Of a DNA stretch of 64,000 bases, positions 10,626-23,300 are shown in pieces. The notes under the pieces are model-generated. The model saw nothing but the letters and a program-made list of their open reading frames with translations. It was not told the DNA's origin and made no database searches. This stretch comes from Prosapia bicincta (Eukaryota > Arthropoda > Insecta > Hemiptera > Cercopidae). Made by a program: the position numbers and the translations under genes. The number at the start of each line of letters is the position of its first letter. Position 1 is the stretch's first letter. The stretch lies in assembly GCA_036971475.1 (NCBI GenBank), contig JBAIZL010000006.1, positions 95,430,765-95,494,764 on the forward strand, written 5' to 3'.

Positions 10626-11950
10626 TTGTGTTGGTGTGGGAACTATTGTGTCCGTTTATTCAAAACAGACATCCCAATACGTCCACTAATAAACCATACA
10701 AGCGCCCCTTCTCATCTTCTCATCCTCAAAAACATGCTAATAGACACAAATACACCACATACACACATTGACGAAATCATCCACCTCACAAGATTAATCA
10801 CTTCTCAAAATTACTTCACCTACAATAACACATACTACAGCCAGAAAGATGGACTACCTATGGGCTCCCCCATAGCAAGCATCTTAGCAGAAATATTCAT
10901 ACACCATATCGAACAAAACCACATTTTACACAACAACAAATACTCAGATAACATAATTTACTGGTACAGATACGTCGACGACATCATAACATTATATAAA
11001 GGCAACACATGCAGAGCACACATATTTCTAAAACACCTAAATTCCATACACCCTAAACTAACATACACCATCGAAACAGAACAACAAAACTCCCTTAACT
11101 TCTTAGACCTCATAATTAAACGAACAGACAAACAAACACATAAATTCAACATATACCGAAAACCCACCAGCACTAATACGACCATACACAGTTCCTCAAA
11201 CCACCCACACCAACACAAACTAGCTGCTTACAATACCATGATATATCGCCTCCTTAAAACACCACTAGACAAAGATGAACACTACCAGGAGTTAAACACC
11301 ATAAAATATATAGCACAAACAAATGGATACAACCCAACAATGATAGACAAATTATACAACCGCCTAAAAAATAAACATAATAACCCAAATACAAACACAC
11401 AAGATGACAATCCCATAAAATACTTATTAATACCTTACAGATCATCCAAAACCCACAATCTAACCAACACATTACGAAAATACAACTACAAAATAGCTTA
11501 CTCCACACACAACACTCTCAACAAACAATTTAAACCCAACAGCAAAATCAACGACATTTACAACACCACTGGAGTTTACAAACTAACTTGCAGTTCATGC
11601 CCCAGTTTTTACATAGGCCAGACAGGGAGGTCATTTCACACACGTTACCAAGAACATATAAAAGCACTAAAAAAACAATAACTACCAATCAAACTTCGCC
11701 GATCATCTCAACTCCACGAAACACGACTACACAGACATAACATCTAACTTACAAATTCTTCATATACAACACAGAAATAACCAACGCTACACAACCGAAC
11801 AATACGAAATATATAGGCACTTCAAACTACACCCTACACACATACTCAATACACAATTACATTACAACTCACACGCACTTTTTGACATCATAACTCCTAA
11901 TACACACAAAATACACCCACACCACCAAAATATCCCTAACCTACGTAAAC
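10626..11950 (+). pseudogene. PLE ORF, right arm (reverse transcriptase and GIY-YIG endonuclease)
   Basis: Open for 351 codons to a stop at 11681. Reverse transcriptase motifs are QKDGLPMGSPIASILAEIF and the catalytic YRYVDDIITLY, then NFLDLIIKR and IYRKPTST. The endonuclease starts GVYKLTCSSCPSFYIGQTGR. A frameshift after EHIKALKKQ puts the rest of the nuclease (ADHLNSTKHDYTDITSN) in another frame as far as about 11950. Ahead of ILKNMLIDTN the sequence jumps from RPLINHTSAPS, so the fingers region carries an internal deletion. Lacks the N-terminus. Not a working copy. Confidence 0.87.
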
Positions 11951-11969
11951 CTTGAGATCAGTTACGGTC

Positions 11970-12011
11970 TGAGTTGACAAAGGGACACATCTCCCGAAAC
12001 GGCCGTCCTCA
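11970..12011 (+). ncRNA. Hammerhead-like ribozyme, family 1, right end of PLE lineage 1
   Basis: TGAG 11970-11973, TTGACAA 11974-11980, extra A, stem II GGGA 11982-11985 with TCCC 11992-11995, GAAA 11996-11999, stem III ACGGCCGT, expected cleavage after C12007, CTCA 12008-12011. It lies downstream of the endonuclease reading frame on the same strand. Confidence 0.6.
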
Positions 12012-12354
12012 ACAAAAAAAGTAAGTGCTACTATAGGCAAGTTAAAACATTTTTTTAAAAAAAGTTGTAAGTGATTACTAGTAGCTCACGCGAAGATGGA
12101 ATCAACAAATGTAAATTTTAACTTATAAGAAAAAAATCTGTTAGTGAGATTGATGAGCTTTGATTTCTTTTTACTAGCGTGCCTATTTCAGGTTGTATTA
12201 TATATCTGAAGAGAACTTATATTCATATAATAAATGCATACATTTCATTTAAATTTCCTAAAGATCATGGTCAATAAAATTACCTATGTAAAAAAACATC
12301 TGAGGTGTAAATTTAGCTTTAAATTTTAACTAAATGAGAATTTAACTTATTATT

Positions 12355-12440
12355 TTCCAACTGGTCTTGCGCCCTCCCCCCTGATTCGCTTTCACGCCCC
12401 CTAACAGGGGGCACTCCCAGTTTGGAAATCTGTGATCTAG
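12355..12440. repeat. hAT-like element end fragment
   Basis: TCCCAGTTTGGAAATCTGTG preceded by a GC-rich stretch (GCGCCCTCCCCCC, GGGGGCACTCCC) resembles the terminal part of hAT elements. No opposite end was found. Confidence 0.35.
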
Positions 12441-13402
12441 AATCTAGAGCAATAATAGTCTCAGGAAATATGGTAGAACACCAAAGTAGAAAATATGTCT
12501 TTTGATTATGTAATCATCCAAGAGGTTAGTTATCTATACAGCCTAACACTTATACAGGTTGTAGTATATTACAGTGTTAGTACTGAATATAATAAACAAA
12601 CACATTTTAATATTGTTTTCTTTCTTTAAAAGTTATTATTACACTCTTATGCATATACTGTTTGAACATACTTAGCTAATCATCTGACGTGTTATTTTTG
12701 AGAGATTTCATTCTATTAAATGTGAAGAAGATATTATTGTTATAGAAAAATAAATAAAAGTATGCACCTATAACATAAAATTACCCTGTCTATTATTTGT
12801 TATAAAAACAAATTAGTTATTTAGTTTCTCTAAATTAATTAAAATCTAGATCTCAATATATGTATTTATGGAGAATTTTAACAAATCAGTAATCTAGCCT
12901 ACTATATTTGCTAATTGTACCTAATACAGTAATAAATAATTAGTGTTGAAAGTGTATGTGAGTGTGTGTGTGTGTGTGATTTTTATTAGTCATTTAGCAC
13001 AGGTTTTTTCCTTAATTCAACTCACTCTTTCTTAAAGAGAATCTTTTCAACATATTTGCACCTCTTGCAATTGAAGGAAAGTTTTATTTCATCATATGAT
13101 TAGAAATCAGCTGATTTCATGTTTGTTCAAATTAAATTTTGTAGGTGTTTTTATTTATCTAACAAATTTAGAGTAAGAATTAAAAATTAAATATAAAGGT
13201 AAACCTTTAATTGACCAAACATTTTTGTTACAAGAATTTAACAAGTTTAATAAAAACGTATTCATAAATACATAACTGTATAAGAAGCATGAAATTACAA
13301 TTAAAAGAACTATTGAACTGTTAGCTCCAATAAATTAGAAACTAAACTAAGGTTATCTATTTTACTCAGAAGTGTATCAATAGTGAACTAAAGTCAATAA
13401 TT

Positions 13403-16400
13403 ATGTACAAGTGGAGTGTAAATGTACTAACAGAAAAAAAAAACCAAAAAATTGAAAAGAAAGATGGTGATGTACCTCCGGCAGCAAAACTTGCAATTGC
13501 TGGGCTAAGTGGGTGAGTTATTTGTAGATACATTTTTATTTAAAGAACAAAAGTTAAGTTGAGAAATTAAAAACAAATATAACATTTTTAGAATGCTTAC
13601 CGGCTTAATTCTTCAACCTATAGATTTGATTAAAATCAGAATGCAAGTGAATGGTGAAGGGGGGATTAAAAAATCCTATACAACCACTTTTGAAGCGGCC
13701 AAGAACATCATTCACAAAGAAGGAGTATTAGGTTTTTATAAAGGTGTGTCTGCTAATCTTCTTCGTAATGGCATTTATTCAAGTGCAAGATATGGTATCT
13801 ATGAATTGCTTATAGAGCTGTTAAAAGGGTAAGTTTTATACATTGAGTCTTTTTTAAAACATAAATAGTTACATTTATAACCAGTATTAGACTACAATGA
13901 AAATATTGGAAAGAATACTGTGTTTCCAACAGTAAATAAGGAACCCTTATTTATGTAATTAAACCATAAACTAGATCACTCTAGTTTGTAACTTCTTGTT
14001 TGCTAGATTGTATTTTTGTAACAAGACCATCTGGTGATGATGACATGGTCATCGAAATGTAGGGTTTAATCTTAAGTAACTTGTTTTATTTGTTATTTTT
14101 TATTATTTTTGTGGTATTGGGATTCTTTTCAATATTTTCATTGTAATATATTGTACCACTGTGCTCTTAATATTGTGTACCAGTATTAGGTTTTGAAAAA
14201 ATGTGTGCATATTTGATTTAAAAAGCAATTAATAGGTTGTTACATGTAGAAACTTATTTAAACAGTGTAGTATAAACTGTTCGTCCAGAGCAGAGCCATC
14301 CTTGACAAATGCGAGGCCTGCAGCAAAACATTTTGCGAGGTCTTTATTAAGAAAGGTCTGCCTTGAACCATTTTTAAAATTCTAGTGCAAAAAGGTGTGT
14401 TTAGAGCAATTTTGATGCAGCCATTTCGATTACATCTTAAAACATTGCAATCATTCACCAATTGTTTACATGAATTTTTTACATTTTCCAGGGTTAAAAC
14501 GCTGTAGATATCAAACAATGTTTTGCATTCTTATGGTTCCGATGCTGATAATATGTTTTTAGCTTTTGTCATTAAATTCATTTAACCAAAACCTTTTACT
14601 AATTTTTAGCAGTAGTAAGGACTCGCTGCACGAAGCCTGGGGTGGTCGCTTCACTCGTTAAGGACGGCTCTGATCCAGAATAATAATTGTAAATATATTT
14701 TGTGCTTTATGCTAAAAACAATCAAAAATGATGGAGTAGTACATTTACTCTACAATATCAGAAAAAGTCACTAACTGGTTTTGTTTTCTTTTATACCAAC
14801 AAAGTTTGGCTCCAAGCTTTATAAATGAATTAATCACTTTAACATTGTTAAATTGATTAATTAAGTTTCACCAAACGTAATGGACTACAAAATTCAAGAG
14901 TAATAAATGAAATCACAAGGAAAGACGGCTTATATCACTATAAATTAATGAAAGATTATTCGGAATGTAGGGTGATGAATGATCTGTCTGTATAAATTTG
15001 GCCAGTCCAGTTTAAAAAATTTAGAGACAATAAATGGTTTAATAATCCCATTGTTTGTGCATGATCAGATCTAATTAAGACGCTACCATAATGACGGTAC
15101 TCTGAAGTATGACATATTTTATTAGATATAATTTGGTGTTTTTTATAAATGTAAATCCCAAAGAGATGTTAAACATTCTGTTGTTTGGATGTCAACAAAA
15201 ATCTATCCAATATTGTAGTTATATACAGTAAAACTGTTTAAAACGAATGAAATAGTAAAAAAGCAGTCAAGGAGGAGTGATAAATTTGAAATAGTACTTT
15301 AGAATAAATTTCTTCAACAAGACCTTCAGTAAATACTTGTAGGTTTACTTTTACATCAATTCAAATAATATCAAATATAACAATGTAAACGTATATTTTT
15401 CATTTTCTTAATTTTTAATTTTTTTTTTAACAGGCAAAAGAAGTTCTCAGGACTTCATGTACACGGATTTATATTTGCAGGTTTTTTTGGATCATTTGCT
15501 ATAACTCCATTAGATGTAAGGTTTAAGTATGTAGTATTTACTTTCAGTTTTTTATTAACTTATTGGTTTTTATTTATTATTTATATTGGTTCAAGAGTGA
15601 AATAATTTTTGTGATTTCAGTGATGTTTTAGTAATGTAAAACATTGTTCTCCGATTAGAAACTTACATTTGTCCTTAACCATGGAGAGGGGGTGCCCTAC
15701 TTTACAACTTCAACTAGGGCGCCAAGTCTGACAGACCCATTTATGTTCTTACTACTTTCAGGAATAGAAAATAAATCTAGAGGATTTTTAAAATTGATTT
15801 ACTTGTAAATTAGGTTCTATCAAATGCTTTTTGATAGCTCTTCAGACATTACGCTCAATGCCAGTTCTTTCAAATATCTCCTCCAACTTGTAGTTGTAGT
15901 TGGATTGTTTGCAATTAAATTATTTGAGAGTTAATGCCTGCCAAGTTCAATAAATGGTAGAATATAACCATTGGCCACCTCCTTGTTTGTAGTCACATCA
16001 TATGTAGCACACAACTGATCCAGAGCATCAACACCAACTTTGGTCGAATTATAAAAAGTTATTATTTCTGGCTTCATGACATCACCAGTACTCTCATCAA
16101 TGTGCATATTTGAAGCAAGGAGTATGGTTTGTTTTTTAGAGGGATATAAGAGACATCTTGAAATCCATACATGCTTGATTGTAACATGCCCCTCTGTGAT
16201 AACAAACTATGGGGATAGTTCTCTTTTGTTTTTTTTTTCTCAACGTCCTCACCATAGTGATTTGGTAATCTTATTTCAAACTTTTTATAAGAGGGAAAGA
16301 TGTGAAAGAAATATCACTTGTTACGTTTCTACCAGTGGCAGAAATAGGAGGAATTAGTCTCTTTACTAAATCCACTTGGCTGTTAGATTGCCCAAACGGT

Positions 16401-19400
16401 CATTCAGGTTGGCGACATACATATGGCTCGAGTTTTAGCATAAACAAACGCATATACTTTCAACCCGTACTTGATGGATTTTTTGGGATGAATATGCAGA
16501 ATGAACTTCTTCCTCAGGAGGCAAACAACGTCTCATCAACAGTTGTAAATTCACTTATACTTTAACTTTTCTTGAAGTTGTTGTTAAACATTTGAAATAT
16601 TTTACGAACATGTGTAACATTGTCTAGTTCCTGCCTAGCCAACCTTGTGTCTCCACTGTCGAATCGCAAATGTCGTACGAGAAATGTAAAGTGATCTTCT
16701 GACATAGTAAGCCAACATCTTTCCAATCCACATCCATCTCTGGACCAAAGTTCTTCAGTATTCAAGCGACCACTTTTTAGGTGTCCATGCTTTAGACCTG
16801 GCAAATTAATCACTATATTTTGTGTACAGGTCCTTACAGATTTAGATTGAGTACAGTGAATCTTCTGTTTGGTACTTTTATCTTTACCGGTATAACAAGG
16901 CATACCTGGTAACGGTTGAACTTGCTGCTGAGGATGATCCCTATCCGCTTCTTGTTCATTACCCCCCTTCCTGTCCTTTATCGGTATCTTCTTGAAACAC
17001 CTCAATACAATCCTCCTCATCCTCATTTGGGCTGTCAGAATAATCAAAATGTAAACTTTCAGTTAGAAGTTGGCGAATGTAGTCTTCTTGAAGAACACTA
17101 GCCACTGTTTAAAGAGTTTATAACAAAACTTATTCTATATTGATAATATTAACACTGAACACAGTTCATAAACACTGAGAATAAAAGTTTTTTCTATTTA
17201 TTTTAAATCACAAAATTCAGTGATAGCCTGCCAGGCCCAAATCACATTAACACGAGCTGGGGTGTCAAGTCTGTCATACCTGAATTGTAAATAATTGCTA
17301 AAGTGAAAATGATGGTACTTCGACCTTGACTGGAATGTAAAAATAGACAGCTAGACCGAGGGGTAGTTTTCTGGTGCATCCCTACCAACGGTGGGAACAA
17401 AATTTCCATACTGGAGTAAGGCTTGACGCCCAGGCTCAGGGTTAAGGACAAAATACAAGAAATAATGTACAAGGAATAAATTAAGACCATCTTAAACAGT
17501 TACATTTTAAACTTACCAATGGGTATTGTAACATTGATTATAAAAATTTTTGAAAGAACCTTGTCTATGATTTGGGAGACACAATTAAAAAGCTGGCGCC
17601 ACATAAGTTAGGATAATCGTAAAGTTTATTTAAGGCTTGCTGATATATGTGGCTAATTATCATTTGTTATCCTCCATCTAAGAGGATGGAGCATTCAACA
17701 TATACTTATAACTTTGCATTTTACTTTTGAAATAATGATGTAAAAATTTTATTCCACAATCATAAACATAAAAATAAAACACAGAACTTACGCTGACACA
17801 TTGGCATTTAATAATAACCATGTGTTTAATATTTTATCAAATACTTTAATATTGTTAAAGTCTTTTATTTCTTCAGGCAATTGATTAAAAATATTTAGGT
17901 CCAATTTATTTGTAGGATAATCTAAACAGAGATTTGTTCACTTAGGGAGTTTGAAAGACCCTGTATTGTACTCTAGATTAACTGTTCTTGTTTCTTCCCT
18001 TCACACTAAAAATTCCTCAAAAATTTAAAAGCAAAAAGATGTTGAAAATGATGATTATTTTGTATTGTTTTTTGCAATAATTCTGAGAAAATGAATTTGA
18101 GTGCTTCGTAATTTCTCTGTGTTATTATTATTGGAAGGTCCTCCCCAAAATAATAAATAATATCTTGCATTCCAGAATCCACTAGTGCATAATATAAGTT
18201 CTTCATTAAACGTACGTCGTTCAATAAATAAAATGTTTTTATTCACGATTTTAGATTATATCATAAAATTGTAATGATATAGGTCTTATATTTCTTGGTG
18301 AAGCTTGACTTTCATGGGTGAAAGCCGCCTACACTAGTTTTCTAGTGATGGGGGATGTGGAGCGCCAGTCCATCTCGAGTCGTCGCCTAGCCTAGTATCT
18401 GTACCATATACAGGTATTTCGCCACGCGTTTCAGTGTTTGGTCTGTCGCCCATTACCCCCTCCAGCCCACGCTTTTCCCACTCCTTCAAAGCTTTTCCCC
18501 TAGCCAGGCTTCCTAAACCCTCTGCAAGACCTAAACCCCATGAAAATGTTTTAGCATAAAATTACTAATATTGAAACCATCCTACATCCTCAAGACCTCT
18601 ATAAATACAATTGCTAGCATGGTAAGCCTAGTTATGGTATATCAATTCCAAGTCAAAGACACAATATCTAATATGATACGAATATTGTATGTAAAAGTAT
18701 GCTCCTGGTTGACTAGTGTCTAGTTATGTTTTTGCAGTTTAGTAATTTCCTGCTATTTTTCTCTAACCAAAAATTTTTTTAATAATGAAACTTTGTTTTT
18801 AGCATTTATTGATTCCATCTTCCCGTGAGCCACTAGTAATCACTTACACTTTTAAATGTTTTAAACTTGTCTATAGTAGCACTTACTTTGCTTGTTGAGG
18901 ACGGCCATTTCGGGAGATGTGTCCCTTTGTCAACTCAGTCCGTAACTCTGTAAACAGACTGTAAAGACTGAGTTACGGTCTGAGTTGACAAAGGGACACA
19001 TCTCCCGAAACGGCCGTCCTCAACAAGCAAAGTAAGTGCTACTATAGGCAAGTTTAAAACATTTAAAAGTGTAAGTTTGTTTTTAGTATTTTATGCTTAC
19101 ATAAATAACATTCGTATGAGTAACACTAATATTTATGATATATCAAAAAATCTATTTCATAAGATATTTAATACACCACTTTTGTTTTTAATATCCTACC
19201 ACAATTTTTTTAATTTATAAAATATTTCTTGCCTTCAATAAGTGCAATAGGTATTTACTATATAAATGTTGCTTGTTGTGATCATCTTGAATTCGCTAAA
19301 TAAATTACAAGCAATTATTGTGTAACTGAGTAAATACTTTTGAGCAACACATCTTGAACAACCGCACATGCTTCGAATCTAACACCTTATTCCATTTTAT

Positions 19401-20305
19401 AGTAAAGAAAGCCCCTTAAACCAAACTCCCTCCCCTTCACCCTCTCGTCCTGCAACCTTGAGTGATCACCAGCAGTAGGGAGTCGGCTTTGTCAGTGAAA
19501 TGGTTGTTTCAAAATGCACCAGCAAGTTGGTTCAAAAGCATTCACTCAGTTATGAAATAATTACATATAATTTGTTATATGTTTTATTGGATATCTACTG
19601 GACATACTAACTTTTCTCTTCGTGAATGGCTGAAGTTCTAGAAATAAAAATATTTCCTTCTTTTGACAAAGTCAAAATCTGTAGTATTTCAAAAACAAAT
19701 AATATTTGATAAATTTGGTTTTAATCAGATTTCTAAACCTTATTTAAACAATAAATAAGGAAAATTCGCTAGATACTTTAATAACCTAGACATATATACA
19801 AGAGTTAGAACATATAAAACTACTTTCTTTTCACTAATTAAACACTCTTTTCAAAAAGATAAACTATATCTATAAATTACCCGAACTAATAAAACCCATT
19901 ATTATACCTACAGGTTGCGGTAGTGAGAATGATGGCTGATGGTCATCTTCCTGTCACAGAAAGAAGGAACTACAAGAATGTATTTAATTCATTATATCGC
20001 ATAGGAAAAGAAGAAGGTCTGATAGGGTTATGGGCTGGTTATATCCCAACTATAATGAAGTCTCTGATTGCAAGTTATACTCAAATACATTCATATCTAG
20101 AATTTAAATCAGTTTTAATCAAAAGAGGTACCTAATACTGTCAAGTATAACTTAGTAATATTTCTGACAAAAAATCAAGTTGCAAGAAGACAAAGTTGTA
20201 GAAACTTTGATTGTGATATATCCACTTTACTCAAATCAAATTTTCTCAACATCAGAAAAAAAACCTCTATAAAACACATCCTTCCAAGTCTACACACACA
20301 CACAT

Positions 20306-20371
<66 letters not shown>

Positions 20372-23300
20372 ATGTAAGTAGTATAAAAGTTTTAGGCAAA
20401 CAGAAGTTTTTGTCTAAAGTGGTAGAAGAGCATAAATTATTTGTTCTCTAATTACATAAAGAGGGATTTTATTAAGGGGGCTATTCATATTAATTAGTAA
20501 ATAAGCACTTTTGGAATACATGAACAAAAACCATCATCCACCAATTTTAAAGCTTTAATATCTAATATATATGGCATAAATTGGTCACAACCATCCACAC
20601 CTTCATATTTGATGTACACTGTATAATAAGGAAGGATATTTTAGTCCATTTGCTTGTTATAGAATGTGTCTCATTATTTTCAGTTTCTGTGAAAATGTGA
20701 CATCTGGTATATCATGCTAAACTTTTATCACAATTCCATATATTTTCACCTTTTATCTCGAAACTGAAGGCTACACCACCGGACTGGAATTAATATCTTT
20801 TTATCAACCCAGTCTAAACATTCTTTATGAAAATACAATTACCTCCACCACGAGCATACACACACAAAGCACCAAGTTTTGATGTAACCTGTGATGTGTT
20901 CCAACAACATTGAATATGTTAAGACTGAACCGGCAAACCCTTAAAAAACCACAAAAATAGAACAATTATATCATTAGTAAATGACCTTTCTTCAAGGGCG
21001 GTTCCAGAGGTTCAGGAGCAGTAGGGGTAATTAAACCCCTCTCCCCCAGAAAATTTGGGTACCATTTTTTTAAGAAATATTTTTCATATTTTGAACACAT
21101 TTAGATATATATAATTTTTATTTATAAAACGTATTTTTCATTTACTTTTATTTAAAACTAATATATATTGTAAACATTTATATAATGTTAGGTGTAGAAA
21201 TTCATCTGATAACATTGGTAGTTCCACCCAGCATAAACAACCCTGGCATGTTACAAGTCGCGCACTATTTACATACTGGCTCGACTATACGAACAGTTTG
21301 TGTACTATGACTCATCCTCACCATACATATGTAACAGTTGTACTCATCAGACCGAGCCGTTTGATGAAACAATGAAAGTTAAACAATATTTTACATTATA
21401 TACAAAATAATAATTTTGGTATCTATGTAAATTCAGGTAAAAGCATGATTTGATTTTTTAAAATGCCAAATTTCCTGTGTTTTTTAAGTACAAGAATAGA
21501 TAATATTTCATTTCCAGGCCTTTATTTTTGAAAGTTTTCCGCACCAAACTACCCCTTGTTTTCCTGCCATTGTAACCACCCGTAAAAAGTCTATCCTGGA
21601 ACCGTCCTTGCCTTTCTTCAAATATTTTGTTTCAATATCATTTGCCTGCCTTCAAGTCTATCCTAGAGTCGTCCTTGCCTTTCTTCAAATATTTTGTTTA
21701 TATATCAGTAAATTAAAATAGTTTTACTAGTTTCTGTTTATGGTATTATTAGTAACAACAGTGCATCTAAGCAGAAAAATAGAATTTACCAAATGTAATT
21801 CATTACTCGAACAGTAGTCATTAAGGGGCTTCAAAACTTGGAAACAAATCTTTATATAAGAATCTGTGGGTACCACAACAGTTTTACAATATTTCTAGTT
21901 CGCACAGCCTTAGAAGTTCTCCACTTTGCCTTTTGTTGCTGAGTCATCACTGTTAAATCTAACTGAGCTTTCTGAGAGGCAATTACCCAAGCTGTTAAAC
22001 CAATGACAGACATTAAAACGAATCTTGATTTAACAATTATTACATTATTTTAAATCATAGTTAACAAATAAAATTTATTGGTAAATTTCATATCTAAATA
22101 TAACATTTAGATATGTTACTCAGATATGCTACCTAGTACTTATTTTTTCAGGTTATATAGAAGACAACATCTCCTGCCACTTTATATGTGGGATTTTTTC
22201 TGGTCTAATTGGTACTATCGCAATATCTCCATTTGATATTTGTAAAACCAGGTAAGAGAAATGAAACGACTAGCAGAAAAGATTGTTTTGAGAAACATGT
22301 TTTTTTTTAAATGCTTGGCAACACATTTCATAATTCTTTATAAACTTATGAAGTCTCAAATATATGATTTTCAATACGTAATTGTGCAAGCGTAATATTC
22401 GCAGTTGACTCCGGAATTGTTCGTGTTGGAAGAATAACTACTTATATTAATTATTAAACCATTTTTATAATAATAGCTTATTATGAAATTAATATTATTC
22501 TCTAGCCATAAGTGTTATCGAAACTGGAATAATTATTTATTAAAAAGTCTAATTTGTTACGAATCTTTATTACGTTACCGATTTCTAACGCAAGCGTAAA
22601 AAAAACTTTTTCTGTTCTATGTTTTTACATACACGCACGCGCGCGCACACACACCCACATATTATATATATATAATGTATCGATCGCCCCCCCCCAAAGC
22701 AAGTCGCTGGATACGCGCCTGAAACTATTGTAAACATAAAATGACTAGAGTTGATTTAGTTAGGAAAAATCTACCTTAGATAAAATAATGTTTCATATTT
22801 CTAAACAATTTTAAAAATGAATCTTTTTGCAATGAATCTTCACTATAATTTCATTAATGTGTATTTCAACTCAACAAAACCAAAAGGAATATTTTATACA
22901 TCAATGTCTTTTTTTATTTATATGAGATTTAATTTCATAAATAAAATTTAATCACAATATTTGTTTAAGTATTAAAACATGCATTCAATCGGCAGTAAAG
23001 GAATAATTCTGGAAGATTATTACATCCTACTCCTATTAATTTCTATTGATTTTATGACTACACTAGTACTTAGCCTGTTTAGAAGTTTAGGAATGTTTGA
23101 GCCTAACCGATCATCTATTAACACAACAGCTAGCTCAGCCTCTAATAGAAAACCCCGTCAAATGTGAAATACATAGTGTCATTCCTTTTTTGAATGCACA
23201 TAATATTTGGCCAATCGTTATTTATAGAAAATTTATGGAATGGTATCAAACCCCAAGAAATAAAAATCCATCTGAACAACAGAAAACTGATGCCAATGGT

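Larger units (their letters stand above)
9763..12110. mobile_element. Penelope-like element, head-to-head inverted dimer (PLE lineage 1)
   Basis: One insertion unit flanked by 12-bp direct repeats GTAAATTTTAAC (9751-9762 and 12111-12122). A minus-strand copy (about 10640 to 9763) and a longer plus-strand copy (about 10643 to 12110) meet head to head, with both 3' ends outward. The arms are about 98% alike by eye over some 850 bp. Junction near 10640 shows only a few shared bases. Each arm ends in a hammerhead-like motif; the right end also keeps a 30-bp tail (TAGCTCACGCGAAGATGGAA) that the left end lacks. Confidence 0.88.
18803..19075. mobile_element. Solo PLE-end hairpin (family 1), 11-bp target duplication
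   Basis: TTTGTTTTTAG flanks both sides (18792-18802 and 19076-19086). Two inverted copies of the lineage-1 PLE end, with no coding sequence between them, meet near 18955. Each arm holds a hammerhead-like motif (18896-18937 minus, 18981-19022 plus). Confidence 0.85.

Noticed and set aside
10359..11508. Open frames on the strand opposite to the PLE ORFs (10359-10562, 10958-11218, 11254-11508; likewise 49824-50012, 50178-50471, 51000-51188)
   Set aside because: Shadows of the reverse transcriptase/endonuclease frames, hydrophobic with no motif.
16076..16565. Plus-strand open frames of 93 and 87 codons
   Set aside because: Antisense to the piggyBac relic; the minus strand carries the recognisable motifs.
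18290..18560. GC-richer block (CGAGTCGTCGCCTAGCCTAG region)
   Set aside because: No open frame, tRNA-like fold or terminal repeats found.
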